Position numbers and translations under genes: made by a program. From NCBI GenBank assembly GCA_036503065.1, contig DASXXM010000490.1:1-23071 (forward strand): 23,071 nucleotides of DNA, given 5' to 3'. This DNA comes from DATEPR01 sp036503065. GTDB lineage: Bacteria > Actinomycetota > Actinomycetes > Mycobacteriales > Pseudonocardiaceae. Shown here piece by piece: positions 8,220 to 15,147 of this stretch. Position 1 is the first letter of the stretch. Every line of letters starts with the position of its first letter. The notes under the pieces were generated by a model, which saw only the letters and a program-made list of their open reading frames with translations, was not told where the DNA came from and ran no database searches.

Positions 8220-9191
8220 CTAGTCGACGAACGTCGTCGCTCGCTCTTCGATCTGGCCGACCAGCCGGGCCAGGTGGACGGTTTCCGCGTGGCAGGGGTC
8301 GACCGGGGCGCCCGCGACCGCGTCGGCGAACCAGCGGATCGTGTTCGCGACCTGGTCGTCCGCTGCCAGCGAGAGTTCCTCGCGGCGGCCATCGCCCGTG
8401 ATGACGACGGTGGGCCGGTAGTCAGCCGGTGGCGTGAACACCCGCTCCACCGACAGCGTCCCGTCGGTGCCGACGAATTCGTAGTGCGCCCGGTACACCT
8501 GCTCCATGCCGAACGCGACCTGCACGGCCACCCCGGCCGAGGTGTGCAGCAGCACGGTGCCGCCCAGCACGACGCCGCGTGCCCGATCCACCCGCAGCAC
8601 CGCGCCCGTGACGTCGAGTTCGGTGCCGAAGAAGTGCAGCGCGGCCCGCAGCGGGTACACCCCGACGTCCAGCAGCGCACCGCCGCCGAGCGCCTGCTGG
8701 TAGCGGATGTCGTCCGCCGGTCTCGGTGGAATCGTGAACGCGCTGGAGAAACAACGCAGCGGGCCCACCGAGCCCAGCAGTTCCCTGATCCTGGCCTGCT
8801 GACCGTGGTGCGGGAACATGAAGTTCTCCACCAGCACCCGGCCGGTCGACCGCGCCAGCTCCAACAACCGCACGGTGGTCGCGTGGTCGCCGCTCAACGG
8901 CTTCTCCGCCAACACGTGTTTGCCGGCCGCCAACGCGCGTTCGACCCAGCCCGCGTGCAGCATCGCCGGCAGCGGCACGTACACGGCGTCGATATCGTCC
9001 CGGTTCAGCAGCGCGTCGTAGCCGGTCACCGCGGCACAGTCGAATCGGGTCGCGAACGCCTTCGCCCTTTCCGCTGCCCTGCTCGCCACCGCGACCAGCG
9101 CCACCCCGTCCACCGCGTTGATGGCGGGCAGGGTGCGTCGCCACGCGATGTCGGCGCAGCCGAGTACGCCGACGCGGATCGGCCCGGTCAT
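8220..9191 (-). CDS. NDP-hexose 3-ketoreductase (Gfo/Idh/MocA family)
   Basis: 323-residue oxidoreductase. The N-terminal Rossmann fold reads RVGVLGCADIA; the EKPL motif of the family occurs in GKHVLAEKPLSG, and the C-terminal alpha/beta domain contains GGGALLDVGVYPL. In deoxysugar pathways (UrdT, LanT, KijD10 type) it reduces the 3-keto group left after C2 deoxygenation, giving a 2,6-dideoxy-4-keto intermediate. The 2,3-dehydratase that must act before it is not in the window. The ATG (9191-9189) overlaps the upstream stop in an ATGA, with no strong Shine-Dalgarno, so translation is probably coupled. Confidence 0.88.
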   Translation of the reverse strand: MTGPIRVGVLGCADIAWRRTLPAINAVDGVALVAVASRAAERAKAFATRFDCAAVTGYDALLNRDDIDAVYVPLPAMLHAGWVERALAAGKHVLAEKPLSGDHATTVRLLELARSTGRVLVENFMFPHHGQQARIRELLGSVGPLRCFSSAFTIPPRPADDIRYQQALGGGALLDVGVYPLRAALHFFGTELDVTGAVLRVDRARGVVLGGTVLLHTSAGVAVQVAFGMEQVYRAHYEFVGTDGTLSVERVFTPPADYRPTVVITGDGRREELSLAADDQVANTIRWFADAVAGAPVDPCHAETVHLARLVGQIEERATTFVD

Positions 9192-10486
9192 CCGAGGAAC
9201 GCCCTGATCGACGCGATCATGTAGTCGACCATTTCCTCGGTGATCTTCGGGTAGACGCCGACCCAGAGCGTCCGCTCGGTCACGATGTCGCTGTTGGTCA
9301 ACTCACCGACGACCCGGTGCGGCTGCCCGATGTAGGCCGGGTGCCTCGTCAGGTTGCCCGCGAACAACAGCCGCGTGCCGATCTTGCGTTCCTCGAGGAA
9401 GTTCACCAGCTCCGCGCGGCGAAACGGCGCATCCTCCGCGATCGTGATCAGGAAGCCGAACCAGCTCGGGTCACTGCGCGGTGTCGCCTCGGGCAGGATC
9501 AGGTGCGGCGCGCCGTCCAGCCCCGCCCGCAGCCGGGTCCAGTTCGCCTTGCGTGCCGCGATGAACGAGTCCAGCTTGGCCAACTGCGACAACCCGAGCG
9601 CGGCCTGGAGGTCGTTGCTCTTCAGGTTGTAGCCGACGTGGCTGAAGATGTACTTGTGGTCGTAGCCGGCCGGCAGCGTGCCCATCTGGTAGTCGAACCG
9701 CTTGAGGCACTTGTTGTTCTCGCCCGGCTCGCACCAGCAGTCCCGGCCCCAGTCCCGGACGGACTCGACGATCCGCGCCAGCGCCAGGTTCGATGTCAGC
9801 ACACAACCGCCTTCCCCCATGGTCAGGTGGTGCGCCGGGTAGAAGCTCACGGTGGACAGATCGCCGAACGTGCCGGTCAGCCTGCCGTCGTAGGTGGATC
9901 CCACCGCGTCGCAGTTGTCCTCGATCAGGAACAGCTCGTGCGCCGCGGCCAGCGCCGCGATCTCGGCGGCCTCGAACGGGTTGCCCAGCGCGTGCGCGAT
10001 CATGATCGCCTTGGTCCTCGGCCCGATCGCGGCGGCGACCCGATCCGCCGTGGTGTTGTACGTGCGCAGCTCGATGTCCACGAACACCGGGACCATGCCG
10101 TTCTGCAGGATCGGGTTCACCGTGGTGGGGAAGCCGGCCGCGACCGTGATGACCTCGTCGCCCGGCCGCAACCGCGCATCACCGAGCGCGGGCGAGGTCA
10201 GCGCGGACAGCGCGACCAGGTTCGCGGACGACCCCGAGTTGGTCAGGTGCGCCTTGCGCCGCTCGAGCCTGCGGGCGAACGCGGACTCGAACCTGCGTGA
10301 GCTGATGCCGGCCGCGATGCGCATGTCCAGCGCCGCCTCGACCAGCGCGACCCGGTCCTCCTCGTCCAGCAGCGCACCGGAGGGCCAGATCTCGGTCACG
10401 CCGGGCGTGAACGGCGGCGCCTGCGATTCGACGTCCTGGTGGAACTTGCGGACCTCGTCGAGCACGATGTCCTTGTGGGCACTCAT
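9188..10486 (-). CDS. PMP- and [2Fe-2S]-dependent NDP-4-keto-6-deoxyhexose 3-dehydratase (E1/SpnQ/UrdQ type)
   Basis: 432-residue aminotransferase-fold enzyme that removes the C3 hydroxyl of an NDP-4-keto-6-deoxyhexose, with electrons delivered by a reductase. The usual PLP-binding Lys is replaced by His (His220, in SFYPAHH at 214-220), which turns the fold from transaminase to dehydratase. Four cysteines, C192, C250, C252 and C260, form the exact C-X57-C-X1-C-X7-C cluster motif of the E1 group. This makes a 2,3,6-trideoxyhexose (rhodinose or amicetose type) a probable product. A strong GGGAGGAA (10501-10494) precedes the ATG at 10486, which also overlaps the upstream stop (ATGA). No dedicated E3-type reductase is visible; general ferredoxin or flavodoxin reductases can serve SpnQ. 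Confidence 0.95.
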   Translation of the reverse strand: MSAHKDIVLDEVRKFHQDVESQAPPFTPGVTEIWPSGALLDEEDRVALVEAALDMRIAAGISSRRFESAFARRLERRKAHLTNSGSSANLVALSALTSPALGDARLRPGDEVITVAAGFPTTVNPILQNGMVPVFVDIELRTYNTTADRVAAAIGPRTKAIMIAHALGNPFEAAEIAALAAAHELFLIEDNCDAVGSTYDGRLTGTFGDLSTVSFYPAHHLTMGEGGCVLTSNLALARIVESVRDWGRDCWCEPGENNKCLKRFDYQMGTLPAGYDHKYIFSHVGYNLKSNDLQAALGLSQLAKLDSFIAARKANWTRLRAGLDGAPHLILPEATPRSDPSWFGFLITIAEDAPFRRAELVNFLEERKIGTRLLFAGNLTRHPAYIGQPHRVVGELTNSDIVTERTLWVGVYPKITEEMVDYMIASIRAFLG

Positions 10487-11419
10487 GAATATGTTCCTCC
10501 CGGTTGCGGATGTCGCTGGGCCGCGAGCATGTCCGCGAGTGAGTCGTCCAGGTCACGGGTTGGCTGCCAGCCGAGCAGTTGACGGGCGCGGGAGACGTCC
10601 AACTGTTGCCAGGGCATCGGCTCCCGGGCGGTCCGGTCGGTCAGTTCGACGATCCGCGCAGGCACGCCGGACAGCGTGATCAACCGGTGCACGAGATCGC
10701 GGACCGGGATCGCGGTGCCACTCCCGATGTTGACCACTCGGCCGCTCACGTCCGCCGCGGTCGCCGCGGCGAGCACCGCGCCGGCCACGTCCCGCACGTC
10801 CACGTAGTCGCGCCAGCTGGTCAGCGGGGTGAGCGGCAGTTGCGCCGCACCCGATGCGAGCCGGTTTGCCACCATGCCGGGCAGGCTGTCGCCGTGCGCG
10901 CCGGGGCCGGACATGTTCGCCACCCGCAGCACCACCGCGTCCACCCGGTGCGCGCGCGGCACGCCGCACCGCCTCGGTGCCCTGCCGCTTCGTCGCGCCG
11001 TAACGGGACGTGGGCGGACGCTGGTCGTCCTCCGTGGTGGTCACGCCGAACTCGGCCGGCCCGTACTCGTAGCAACTGCCCAACTGGACGAGTCGCGGTC
11101 GAGGCCGGAGGTCGGCGAGCACGTCGACCAGCCGGTCGACGAACTCCGCGTTCAGCGCCCGCATGGACTCCTCGGTGGTCCGCCACACGGCGGCCACCGC
11201 GTTGACGACGACATCCGCCCCGGTCAGCGCCACCCGCAGCTCACCGGTGTCCTTGATGGACAGATCGATGACCGCGGAGTCGATGTCGTCCGGCCACCAC
11301 CCGGGGTGGTCGCCGGAGCGGGACACGCTGAGCACTCGGTAGCCCGCCTCGGCGAACGCCAGGCACACCCTGCTGCCCAGGAAGCCGCTGCCGCCGAGCA
11401 CGACGACGCGCCCACTCAC
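10483..11419 (-). CDS. NDP-hexose 4-ketoreductase, interrupted by a +1 frameshift
   Basis: Extended SDR, about 311 aa when the frame is repaired. The first frame (from GTG 11419, MSGRVVVLGGSGFLG) carries the Rossmann motif, LGSCYEYG and the catalytic YGATK. The sequence then leaves the coding frame in the alternating GC tract at 10950-10959. The second frame continues the protein as HRVDAVVLRVANMSG and on to WRDYVDVRDVAGA and GRVVNIGSGTAIPV. Skipping one base restores the whole protein. Both ends fit the operon: the GTG start overlaps the 4,6-dehydratase stop (GTGA), and the second-frame stop overlaps the 3-dehydratase ATG (ATGA). The break is therefore recent or a sequencing error. As written, the first frame would run to 10553 with a nonsense tail. 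Role: 4-keto reduction of a deoxysugar. Confidence 0.8.
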
Positions 11420-12393
11420 CTCGGCACGTCCTGCCTCAGCGGCTTCCACCAGGCCGGATGGTCCCGATACCAGGCAAACGTGTCGGCAAGACCCTGGTCG
11501 AACGGCACCTGTGGCCGATAACCGAGCTGCTCGCGGATCTTGGTCTCGTCGATGGCGTAGCGCAGGTCGTGCCCTGGCCGGTCCGCGACCCGCCGGACCA
11601 TCGACTCGTCCGCGCCGGCCAGGTCGAGCAGCAGACGGGTGATCTCGGTGTTGGTGAACGCGTTGCCGCCGCCGATGTTGTAGATCTCACCGGCGTGACC
11701 GCTGGTCAGCACCAGGTGGATGGCCCGGCAGTGGTCGTCGACGTGCAGCCATTCGCGGACGTTGCGCCCGTCGCCGTACAACGGCACGGGCACGCCCTCC
11801 ATCAGGTTGGTGACGAACAACGGGATCAGCTTCTCGATGTGCTGGTACGGCCCGTAGTTGTTGGAGCATCGGGTGATCGACACGTCGAGCCGGTGCGTGC
11901 GCACGAACGACCGGACGATCAGGTCCGCGGCCGCCTTGGACGCGGCGTAGGGGGAGTTCGGCAGCAGCGGCGCGGTCTCCGTGCTCGCGCCGTGTTCGAC
12001 CGAGCCGTACACCTCGTCCGTTGACACGTGCACGATCCGCTCGACACCCGCCGTGCGGCACGCGGCGAGCACCGTGTGCGTGCCGACGACGTTGGTACGC
12101 ACGAAATCGGCCGAATCGTCAATGGAACGGTCCACATGGGACTCCGCGGCGAAGTGCACCACCGCGTCGTGGCCGGGCAGTACGTCCAGCAGCAGCGAAC
12201 GGTCGCACACGTCCCCACGCACGAAGTCCAGCCGGGGGTGGCGGGCCGGCAGGTTCGCCAGGTTGCCGCCGTGACCCAGCGTGTCCAGGACGGTGATCCG
12301 GGCGTCCGCCCAGCCAGGGTATCCGCCGGCGAGCATGGTGCGTACGTAGTGCGAGCCGATGAACCCGGCGCCGCCGGTGACCAGCAACCTCAT
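11416..12393 (-). CDS. dTDP-glucose 4,6-dehydratase (RmlB type)
   Basis: 325-residue extended SDR, the first committed enzyme of the deoxysugar pathway; it turns NDP-glucose into NDP-4-keto-6-deoxyglucose. It has GGAGFIG at residues 7-13, HFAAESHVDRS, the catalytic STDEVYG (Thr125, Asp126, Glu127), YAASK (Tyr149, Lys153) and the RCSNNYGPYQ segment of the family. The length is normal. There is no good Shine-Dalgarno; the ATG at 12393 overlaps the stop of an 18-codon reading frame (12446-12390), which may couple its translation. It is the promoter-proximal member of the minus-strand operon. The partner nucleotidyltransferase is not in the window. Confidence 0.96.
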   Translation of the reverse strand: MRLLVTGGAGFIGSHYVRTMLAGGYPGWADARITVLDTLGHGGNLANLPARHPRLDFVRGDVCDRSLLLDVLPGHDAVVHFAAESHVDRSIDDSADFVRTNVVGTHTVLAACRTAGVERIVHVSTDEVYGSVEHGASTETAPLLPNSPYAASKAAADLIVRSFVRTHRLDVSITRCSNNYGPYQHIEKLIPLFVTNLMEGVPVPLYGDGRNVREWLHVDDHCRAIHLVLTSGHAGEIYNIGGGNAFTNTEITRLLLDLAGADESMVRRVADRPGHDLRYAIDETKIREQLGYRPQVPFDQGLADTFAWYRDHPAWWKPLRQDVPR

Positions 12394-12446
12394 CCGCGCC
12401 GCCCATCGGCCCGCGCCGATGGCGCCATGACGAACAGGATTCTCAT
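12390..12446 (-). other. 18-codon reading frame before the 4,6-dehydratase, resembling a glycosyltransferase N-terminus
   Basis: It encodes MRILFVMAPSARADGRRG and its TGA overlaps the 4,6-dehydratase ATG. The first ten residues look like the start of a GT1-family glycosyltransferase (compare MRILMMTTPV at 8196); the rest does not. It may be a relic of a deleted glycosyltransferase, or a leader peptide that couples translation to the dehydratase gene. No strong ribosome binding site precedes it: GAGAGGA lies about 15 bases upstream. Chance is not excluded. Confidence 0.35.
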
Positions 12447-12498
12447 GGGAATCGCAGCCGATCCTCTCACTGTTTGTGGCACCCTCACGGAATCAAGT

Positions 12499-12515
12499 CT
12501 CGCGCACCGCGCGAG
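12499..12515. other. GC-rich stem-loop in the leader of the sugar operon
   Basis: CTCGCGC (12499-12505) and GCGCGAG (12509-12515) are perfect complements around a 3-base loop. It lies between the putative -10 box of the sugar operon and its first gene, so it would be in the 5' untranslated RNA. No U-run follows on the minus strand, so it is not a simple terminator. Its role is unknown. Confidence 0.4.
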
Positions 12516-12539
12516 GGGGCTCAAGGCATTGACTTTCAG

Positions 12540-12572
12540 AACATCGCGAAGCATTGTCAGGCGCGCGTCAAT
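12540..12572 (-). promoter_or_regulatory. Putative activator-dependent promoter of the sugar operon (11-bp direct repeats)
   Basis: Read on the minus strand: ATTGACG (12572-12566), 4 bases, CCTGACA (12561-12555), 9 bases, then GATGTT (12545-12540) as a -10-like box. The 11-base period and the repeat-to-box distance fit the operators of SARP or OmpR/PhoB-family activators. The same arrangement recurs at 12658 and 15148. The predicted transcript starts about 140 bases before the 4,6-dehydratase ATG. Confidence 0.5.
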
Positions 12573-12657
12573 TGGCCGGGTGTGCCAGCGCGGAAAGGCC
12601 GTCGTCGCACCCGCACCGTCGCTCCGTAGCCCGTCAGCGGTCGTTCCGGCGGGGAGA

Positions 12658-12691
12658 TTTGACGATTCTCTGACGTTCGGGTCGAGAAATT
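12658..12691 (+). promoter_or_regulatory. 11-bp direct repeats upstream of the ABM oxygenase gene
   Basis: TTTGACG (12658-12664), ATTC, TCTGACG (12669-12675), then 10 bases and GAAATT (12686-12691). This is the plus-strand counterpart of the repeats that face the sugar operon. It also lies about 50 bases upstream of a separate, more canonical promoter at 12726, so the bound factor might act on either. Confidence 0.45.
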
Positions 12692-12725
12692 TGTCGAACC
12701 TGACCGACTTCTGAAAGCCAGTGCC

Positions 12726-12761
12726 TTGAGCGCTGGATTTCCGGCCGACATACTGGCTGTA
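12726..12761 (+). promoter_or_regulatory. Putative leaderless promoter of the ABM oxygenase
   Basis: TTGAGC (12726-12731) and CATACT (12749-12754) are separated by 17 bases and resemble -35 and -10 boxes. A start 7 bases after the -10 falls exactly on the A of ATG 12761. No Shine-Dalgarno sequence precedes that ATG, which agrees with a leaderless mRNA, a common type in actinomycetes. Confidence 0.55.
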
Positions 12762-13441
12762 TGCCATTTATCTCGCCAGACGACGGTTACCTGACGGTGT
12801 TCAACATGTTTGAGACCGAGACCCTGGCCGGTCAGGAGAAGGTTCTCGACGCGATGCGGGACATCATCGACAACGCCGACTATCCCGGCTGGATCTCCTC
12901 CACCCTGCACGCCGGCCAGGACCGCCCCGGCACGGGCAACTACATCCAGTGGCGCAGCCTGGCGGACCTCCAGGCCCGCTACACGGGGGGGAAATTCAAG
13001 AACAAGACCGTGCCGGAGTTCCACAAACTCGCGACCTCGGTCAAGCTGCTGAAGACCGAGGCCGCCTTCGTCCAGCAGCAGCCGTCCGTGGGCAGCGTCA
13101 CCGAGATCTCGCCCCGGCGCGACGACTACACCGTGATCATCATCCTCGGCGTCGAACCGGACAACCAGAGCGCGCTGCTGAATACCCTGGCCCAGCCGGA
13201 GGAATGGCTGATGACGGTGCCCGGTTACCGCTCGCACGCCTACTTCCGCGGCATCGACGGCACGTTCGTCGTCAACTACGCGCAGTGGGACAGTAAACAG
13301 TTGTACGACCGATTCCACGATCTCCCCGAGGACCAACGCCCGACGGACGTCCAGAAGGCGAGGGTCCGCGCCCGGTCGCTGGCGACGTCGAGGTCGGCGA
13401 ACACCTACCGCGTGGTGCACACCCGGTCGGCCACCAGCTGA
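12761..13441 (+). CDS. Tandem-domain ABM oxygenase, candidate angucycline ring-B-opening enzyme (JadG/GilOII/AlpJ-like)
   Basis: 226-residue protein made of two antibiotic-biosynthesis-monooxygenase (ABM, dimeric alpha-beta barrel) domains. The signature tryptophan motif occurs twice, as NYIQW (60-64) and NYAQW (172-176). Two-domain ABM proteins of this size include JadG, GilOII and AlpJ, which use reduced flavin and O2 to cleave the C5-C6 bond of dehydrorabelomycin-type angucyclinones, leading to jadomycin, gilvocarcin or kinamycin skeletons. The flavin reductase gene at 14519 would supply the cofactor. The subfamily call rests on length, domain layout, remembered similarity and neighbours, not on a database search. 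Simple anthrone or quinone-forming ABM activity is the main alternative. It is transcribed from its own promoter, divergently from the sugar operon. Confidence 0.75.
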   Translation: MPFISPDDGYLTVFNMFETETLAGQEKVLDAMRDIIDNADYPGWISSTLHAGQDRPGTGNYIQWRSLADLQARYTGGKFKNKTVPEFHKLATSVKLLKTEAAFVQQQPSVGSVTEISPRRDDYTVIIILGVEPDNQSALLNTLAQPEEWLMTVPGYRSHAYFRGIDGTFVVNYAQWDSKQLYDRFHDLPEDQRPTDVQKARVRARSLATSRSANTYRVVHTRSATS

Positions 13442-13446
13442 GGTCG

Positions 13447-13460
13447 GACCGCGGCCGGTC
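13447..13460. terminator. Weak inverted repeat between convergent genes
   Basis: GACCG (13447-13451) and CGGTC (13456-13460) pair around a 4-base loop in the 17-base gap between the ABM oxygenase and TetR stops, running into the TetR stop codon. It is a possible weak two-way terminator. There is no T-run. Confidence 0.3.
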
Positions 13461-14070
13461 ACCGGCAGAGACCGCGTTCTGCGGTGTCGACGAGCAGCCG
13501 GACCACCTGGTCCATCGGCAGTTTTCGGCTGGTGTGCAGCTGATCCACACTGTGGAAGCTGGTCAGCAGCCAGAGCAGGTCAGCAGCGTGGTCGACGGTG
13601 AGGTCAGTGCGGAGCACGCCCTGCTCGGCGAGTCGACCGGCGAGCCTGGCCATGCCGATGGCCCTGCCCTCCTCCATCCGCTCGATGGTCTCGCCCATCG
13701 CCTCGGTGTCCAGGACGGCCATCGAGGCGAGCGCGCGCAGCACCTCCAGGTGCGCGGCGTACATCGTGACGCAGCTACCGATCACGCCGCGCAGGGCTTC
13801 CCGGCCGTCCGGATGCGCGGCGGCCTGCACTATGCGCTCGAAGCCGCCTCGGTGCAGCAGATCGGTGGCGAGCGCCTCGAACAGGCCCGTGCGCGAGCCG
13901 AAGAGCAGGTAGATCGTGGAGCGGGAGACCTCCGCCGCGGTAGCGACCCGGTCGAGGCTGACCGGCTCGGTGGGCGCGGCGCGCACCTGCTCGTAGACCG
14001 CGTCGAGCACCCGACGACGGGTCTGGGCGGCCGCCGTCGCACGCAGTCGCTGTTCGTACTTCCGTGCCAT
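13459..14070 (-). CDS. TetR-family transcriptional regulator
   Basis: 203-residue regulator. The N-terminal helix-turn-helix covers about residues 15-62, with the recognition region VATAAEVSRSTIYLLFGSRTGLFEAL typical of TetR. The rest is an all-helical ligand/dimer domain. It is divergent from the small ABM-like and flavin reductase genes, and a 20-base palindrome overlaps its own promoter, so it probably represses itself and perhaps those genes until an aromatic ligand (a pathway intermediate or product) binds. It is the only regulator gene in the window. The ligand is unknown. Confidence 0.9.
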   Translation of the reverse strand: MARKYEQRLRATAAAQTRRRVLDAVYEQVRAAPTEPVSLDRVATAAEVSRSTIYLLFGSRTGLFEALATDLLHRGGFERIVQAAAHPDGREALRGVIGSCVTMYAAHLEVLRALASMAVLDTEAMGETIERMEEGRAIGMARLAGRLAEQGVLRTDLTVDHAADLLWLLTSFHSVDQLHTSRKLPMDQVVRLLVDTAERGLCR

Positions 14071-14077
14071 GCCGGTG

Positions 14078-14106
14078 ATCCTACATTTGACTTGACGCCC
14101 TGTCTT
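14078..14106 (-). promoter_or_regulatory. Putative promoter of the TetR gene
   Basis: On the minus strand, AAGACA (14106-14101) and TAGGAT (14083-14078) are spaced by 17 bases. The predicted start lies within about 1 base of the TetR ATG at 14070, so the message may be leaderless. The -35 element lies inside one arm of the 14099-14118 palindrome. Confidence 0.45.
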
Positions 14107-14118
14107 CTACAAGGCAGG
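14099..14118. promoter_or_regulatory. Putative TetR operator palindrome
   Basis: CCTGTCTT (14099-14106) and AAGGCAGG (14111-14118) form an inverted repeat with 7 of 8 bases matching and a 4-base centre. It lies in the divergent spacer between the TetR gene and the small ABM-like gene, covering the -35 element of the TetR promoter and close upstream of TACGAT (14122-14127), a possible -10 for the plus strand. Its size and place fit a TetR dimer site. Confidence 0.55.
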
Positions 14119-14183
14119 CTGTACGATGAAATGATGGATCGGCGGGTTGCCGAGCCTGCCGGCGAGTGAGTCGAGGAGTCCCC

Positions 14184-14477
14184 GTGCGGATGCTGATCCA
14201 CTGCGAGATCAAACCGGATCAGGTGGAGCGCAATCTGGAGCTGCTGGGCGCCGCCTTCGCGGAACTCGCCGAGGTCCAGCCGGATGGCGTGCGCTACTCG
14301 ACGTTCCAACTCGACGACAAGGTCACGTTCGTGAGTTTCGTGGAGATGTCGGGCGGTCCGGCCGTGATGCACGACCTGCCCGCGTTCCAGCGCTACCGGT
14401 CGACGCTCGATGAGCGGTGCGTGCAACCGCCCGTCATCACGATGCTGCACGACGTCGGCTCATATCGTTCCTGCTGA
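14184..14477 (+). CDS. Small ABM-like (dimeric alpha-beta barrel) protein
   Basis: 97-residue protein, MRMLIHCEIKPDQVERNLELL onward, with a beta-alpha-beta pattern and the size of a single ABM/ferredoxin-like barrel domain. I do not recognise a specific family member; it lacks a clear NYxQW motif. The start GTG 14184 is chosen because GAGGAG (14173-14178) lies 5 bases upstream. GTG 14166 and ATG 14190 are in-frame alternatives. It could be a cofactor-free oxygenase, a cyclase-like barrel, or a helper of the ABM oxygenase. The flavin reductase gene follows 41 bases later, so the two are probably co-transcribed, facing the TetR gene. Confidence 0.7.
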   Translation: MRMLIHCEIKPDQVERNLELLGAAFAELAEVQPDGVRYSTFQLDDKVTFVSFVEMSGGPAVMHDLPAFQRYRSTLDERCVQPPVITMLHDVGSYRSC

Positions 14478-14518
14478 GGCCACAACAAATCACCGAGTTC
14501 GCCAGGAGGCACCCGCAC

Positions 14519-15112
14519 ATGTCAGCCGAATCCGACAGCCCGCTGAGGGTGGCGATCGTCACCGGCAGCACGCGTCCGGGCCGAAAGTCCGAGACCATCG
14601 CCCGCTGGGTGCACGACATCGCGGCCAAGCGGGACGACGCGACCTTCGAGATCGTGGACATCGCGGAGTACGCGCTGCCGCTGTTCGACGAGCCGATTCC
14701 GCCGATGGCGGGCCTGTACGCCAACCCGCACACCAACAAATGGGCGGCGACGGTCGCGTCGTTCGACGCTTTCGTGTTCGTCACGCCGGAATACAACCGG
14801 TCGACTACCGGCGCGCTCAAGAACGCACTCGACTATCTGTACGCGGAATGGAACAACAAGGCCGCCGGATTCGTCAGCTACGGTATCAACGGCGGTGTTC
14901 GCGCGACAGAGCACCTGCGGCTCATCCTGAACGAGCTCCAGGTCGCGACGGTGCGTGCCTCGGTGGCCCTCACGATGGCCGAGGACTTCCAGGGCTTCAC
15001 CGACTTCACGCCACGCGAGAGTCAGGAGGACTCCGTCGGCAAGACGCTCGACCAGGTCGTGGCCTGGGGCAACGCCATGCGCCTCGTGCGTGCGCCCGCC
15101 ATGTCCGCGTGA
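14519..15112 (+). CDS. NAD(P)H-dependent FMN/flavin reductase (candidate JadY/GilH-type partner)
   Basis: 197-residue flavodoxin-like reductase. The phosphate-binding loop reads VTGSTRPGRKSE (about residues 14-25) and the flavin-contact motif PEYN occurs in FVTPEYNRSTTGALKNALDYL. The family reduces FMN or quinones with NAD(P)H. In jadomycin and gilvocarcin pathways a separate flavin reductase feeds reduced flavin to the ring-opening oxygenase, and an ABM oxygenase is encoded about 1 kb upstream here. AGGAGG (14504-14509) precedes the ATG at 14519. A general quinone reductase role is the alternative. Confidence 0.88.
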   Translation: MSAESDSPLRVAIVTGSTRPGRKSETIARWVHDIAAKRDDATFEIVDIAEYALPLFDEPIPPMAGLYANPHTNKWAATVASFDAFVFVTPEYNRSTTGALKNALDYLYAEWNNKAAGFVSYGINGGVRATEHLRLILNELQVATVRASVALTMAEDFQGFTDFTPRESQEDSVGKTLDQVVAWGNAMRLVRAPAMSA

Positions 15113-15147
15113 TTCCTTCCGCCAGGTGCGCGGCGGGCGGTCGGTAG

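Noticed and set aside
14087..14097. TTGACTTGACG as a -35 box or a further activator repeat
   Set aside because: The repeat period is 5 bases, not 11, and the nearest -10-like box (TACGAT, 14122) is 24 bases away.
14131..14169. 12-codon frame MMDRRVAEPAGE before the small ABM-like gene
   Set aside because: It could be a leader peptide overlapping GTG 14166, but there is no composition or similarity support and a better start for the next gene lies at 14184.
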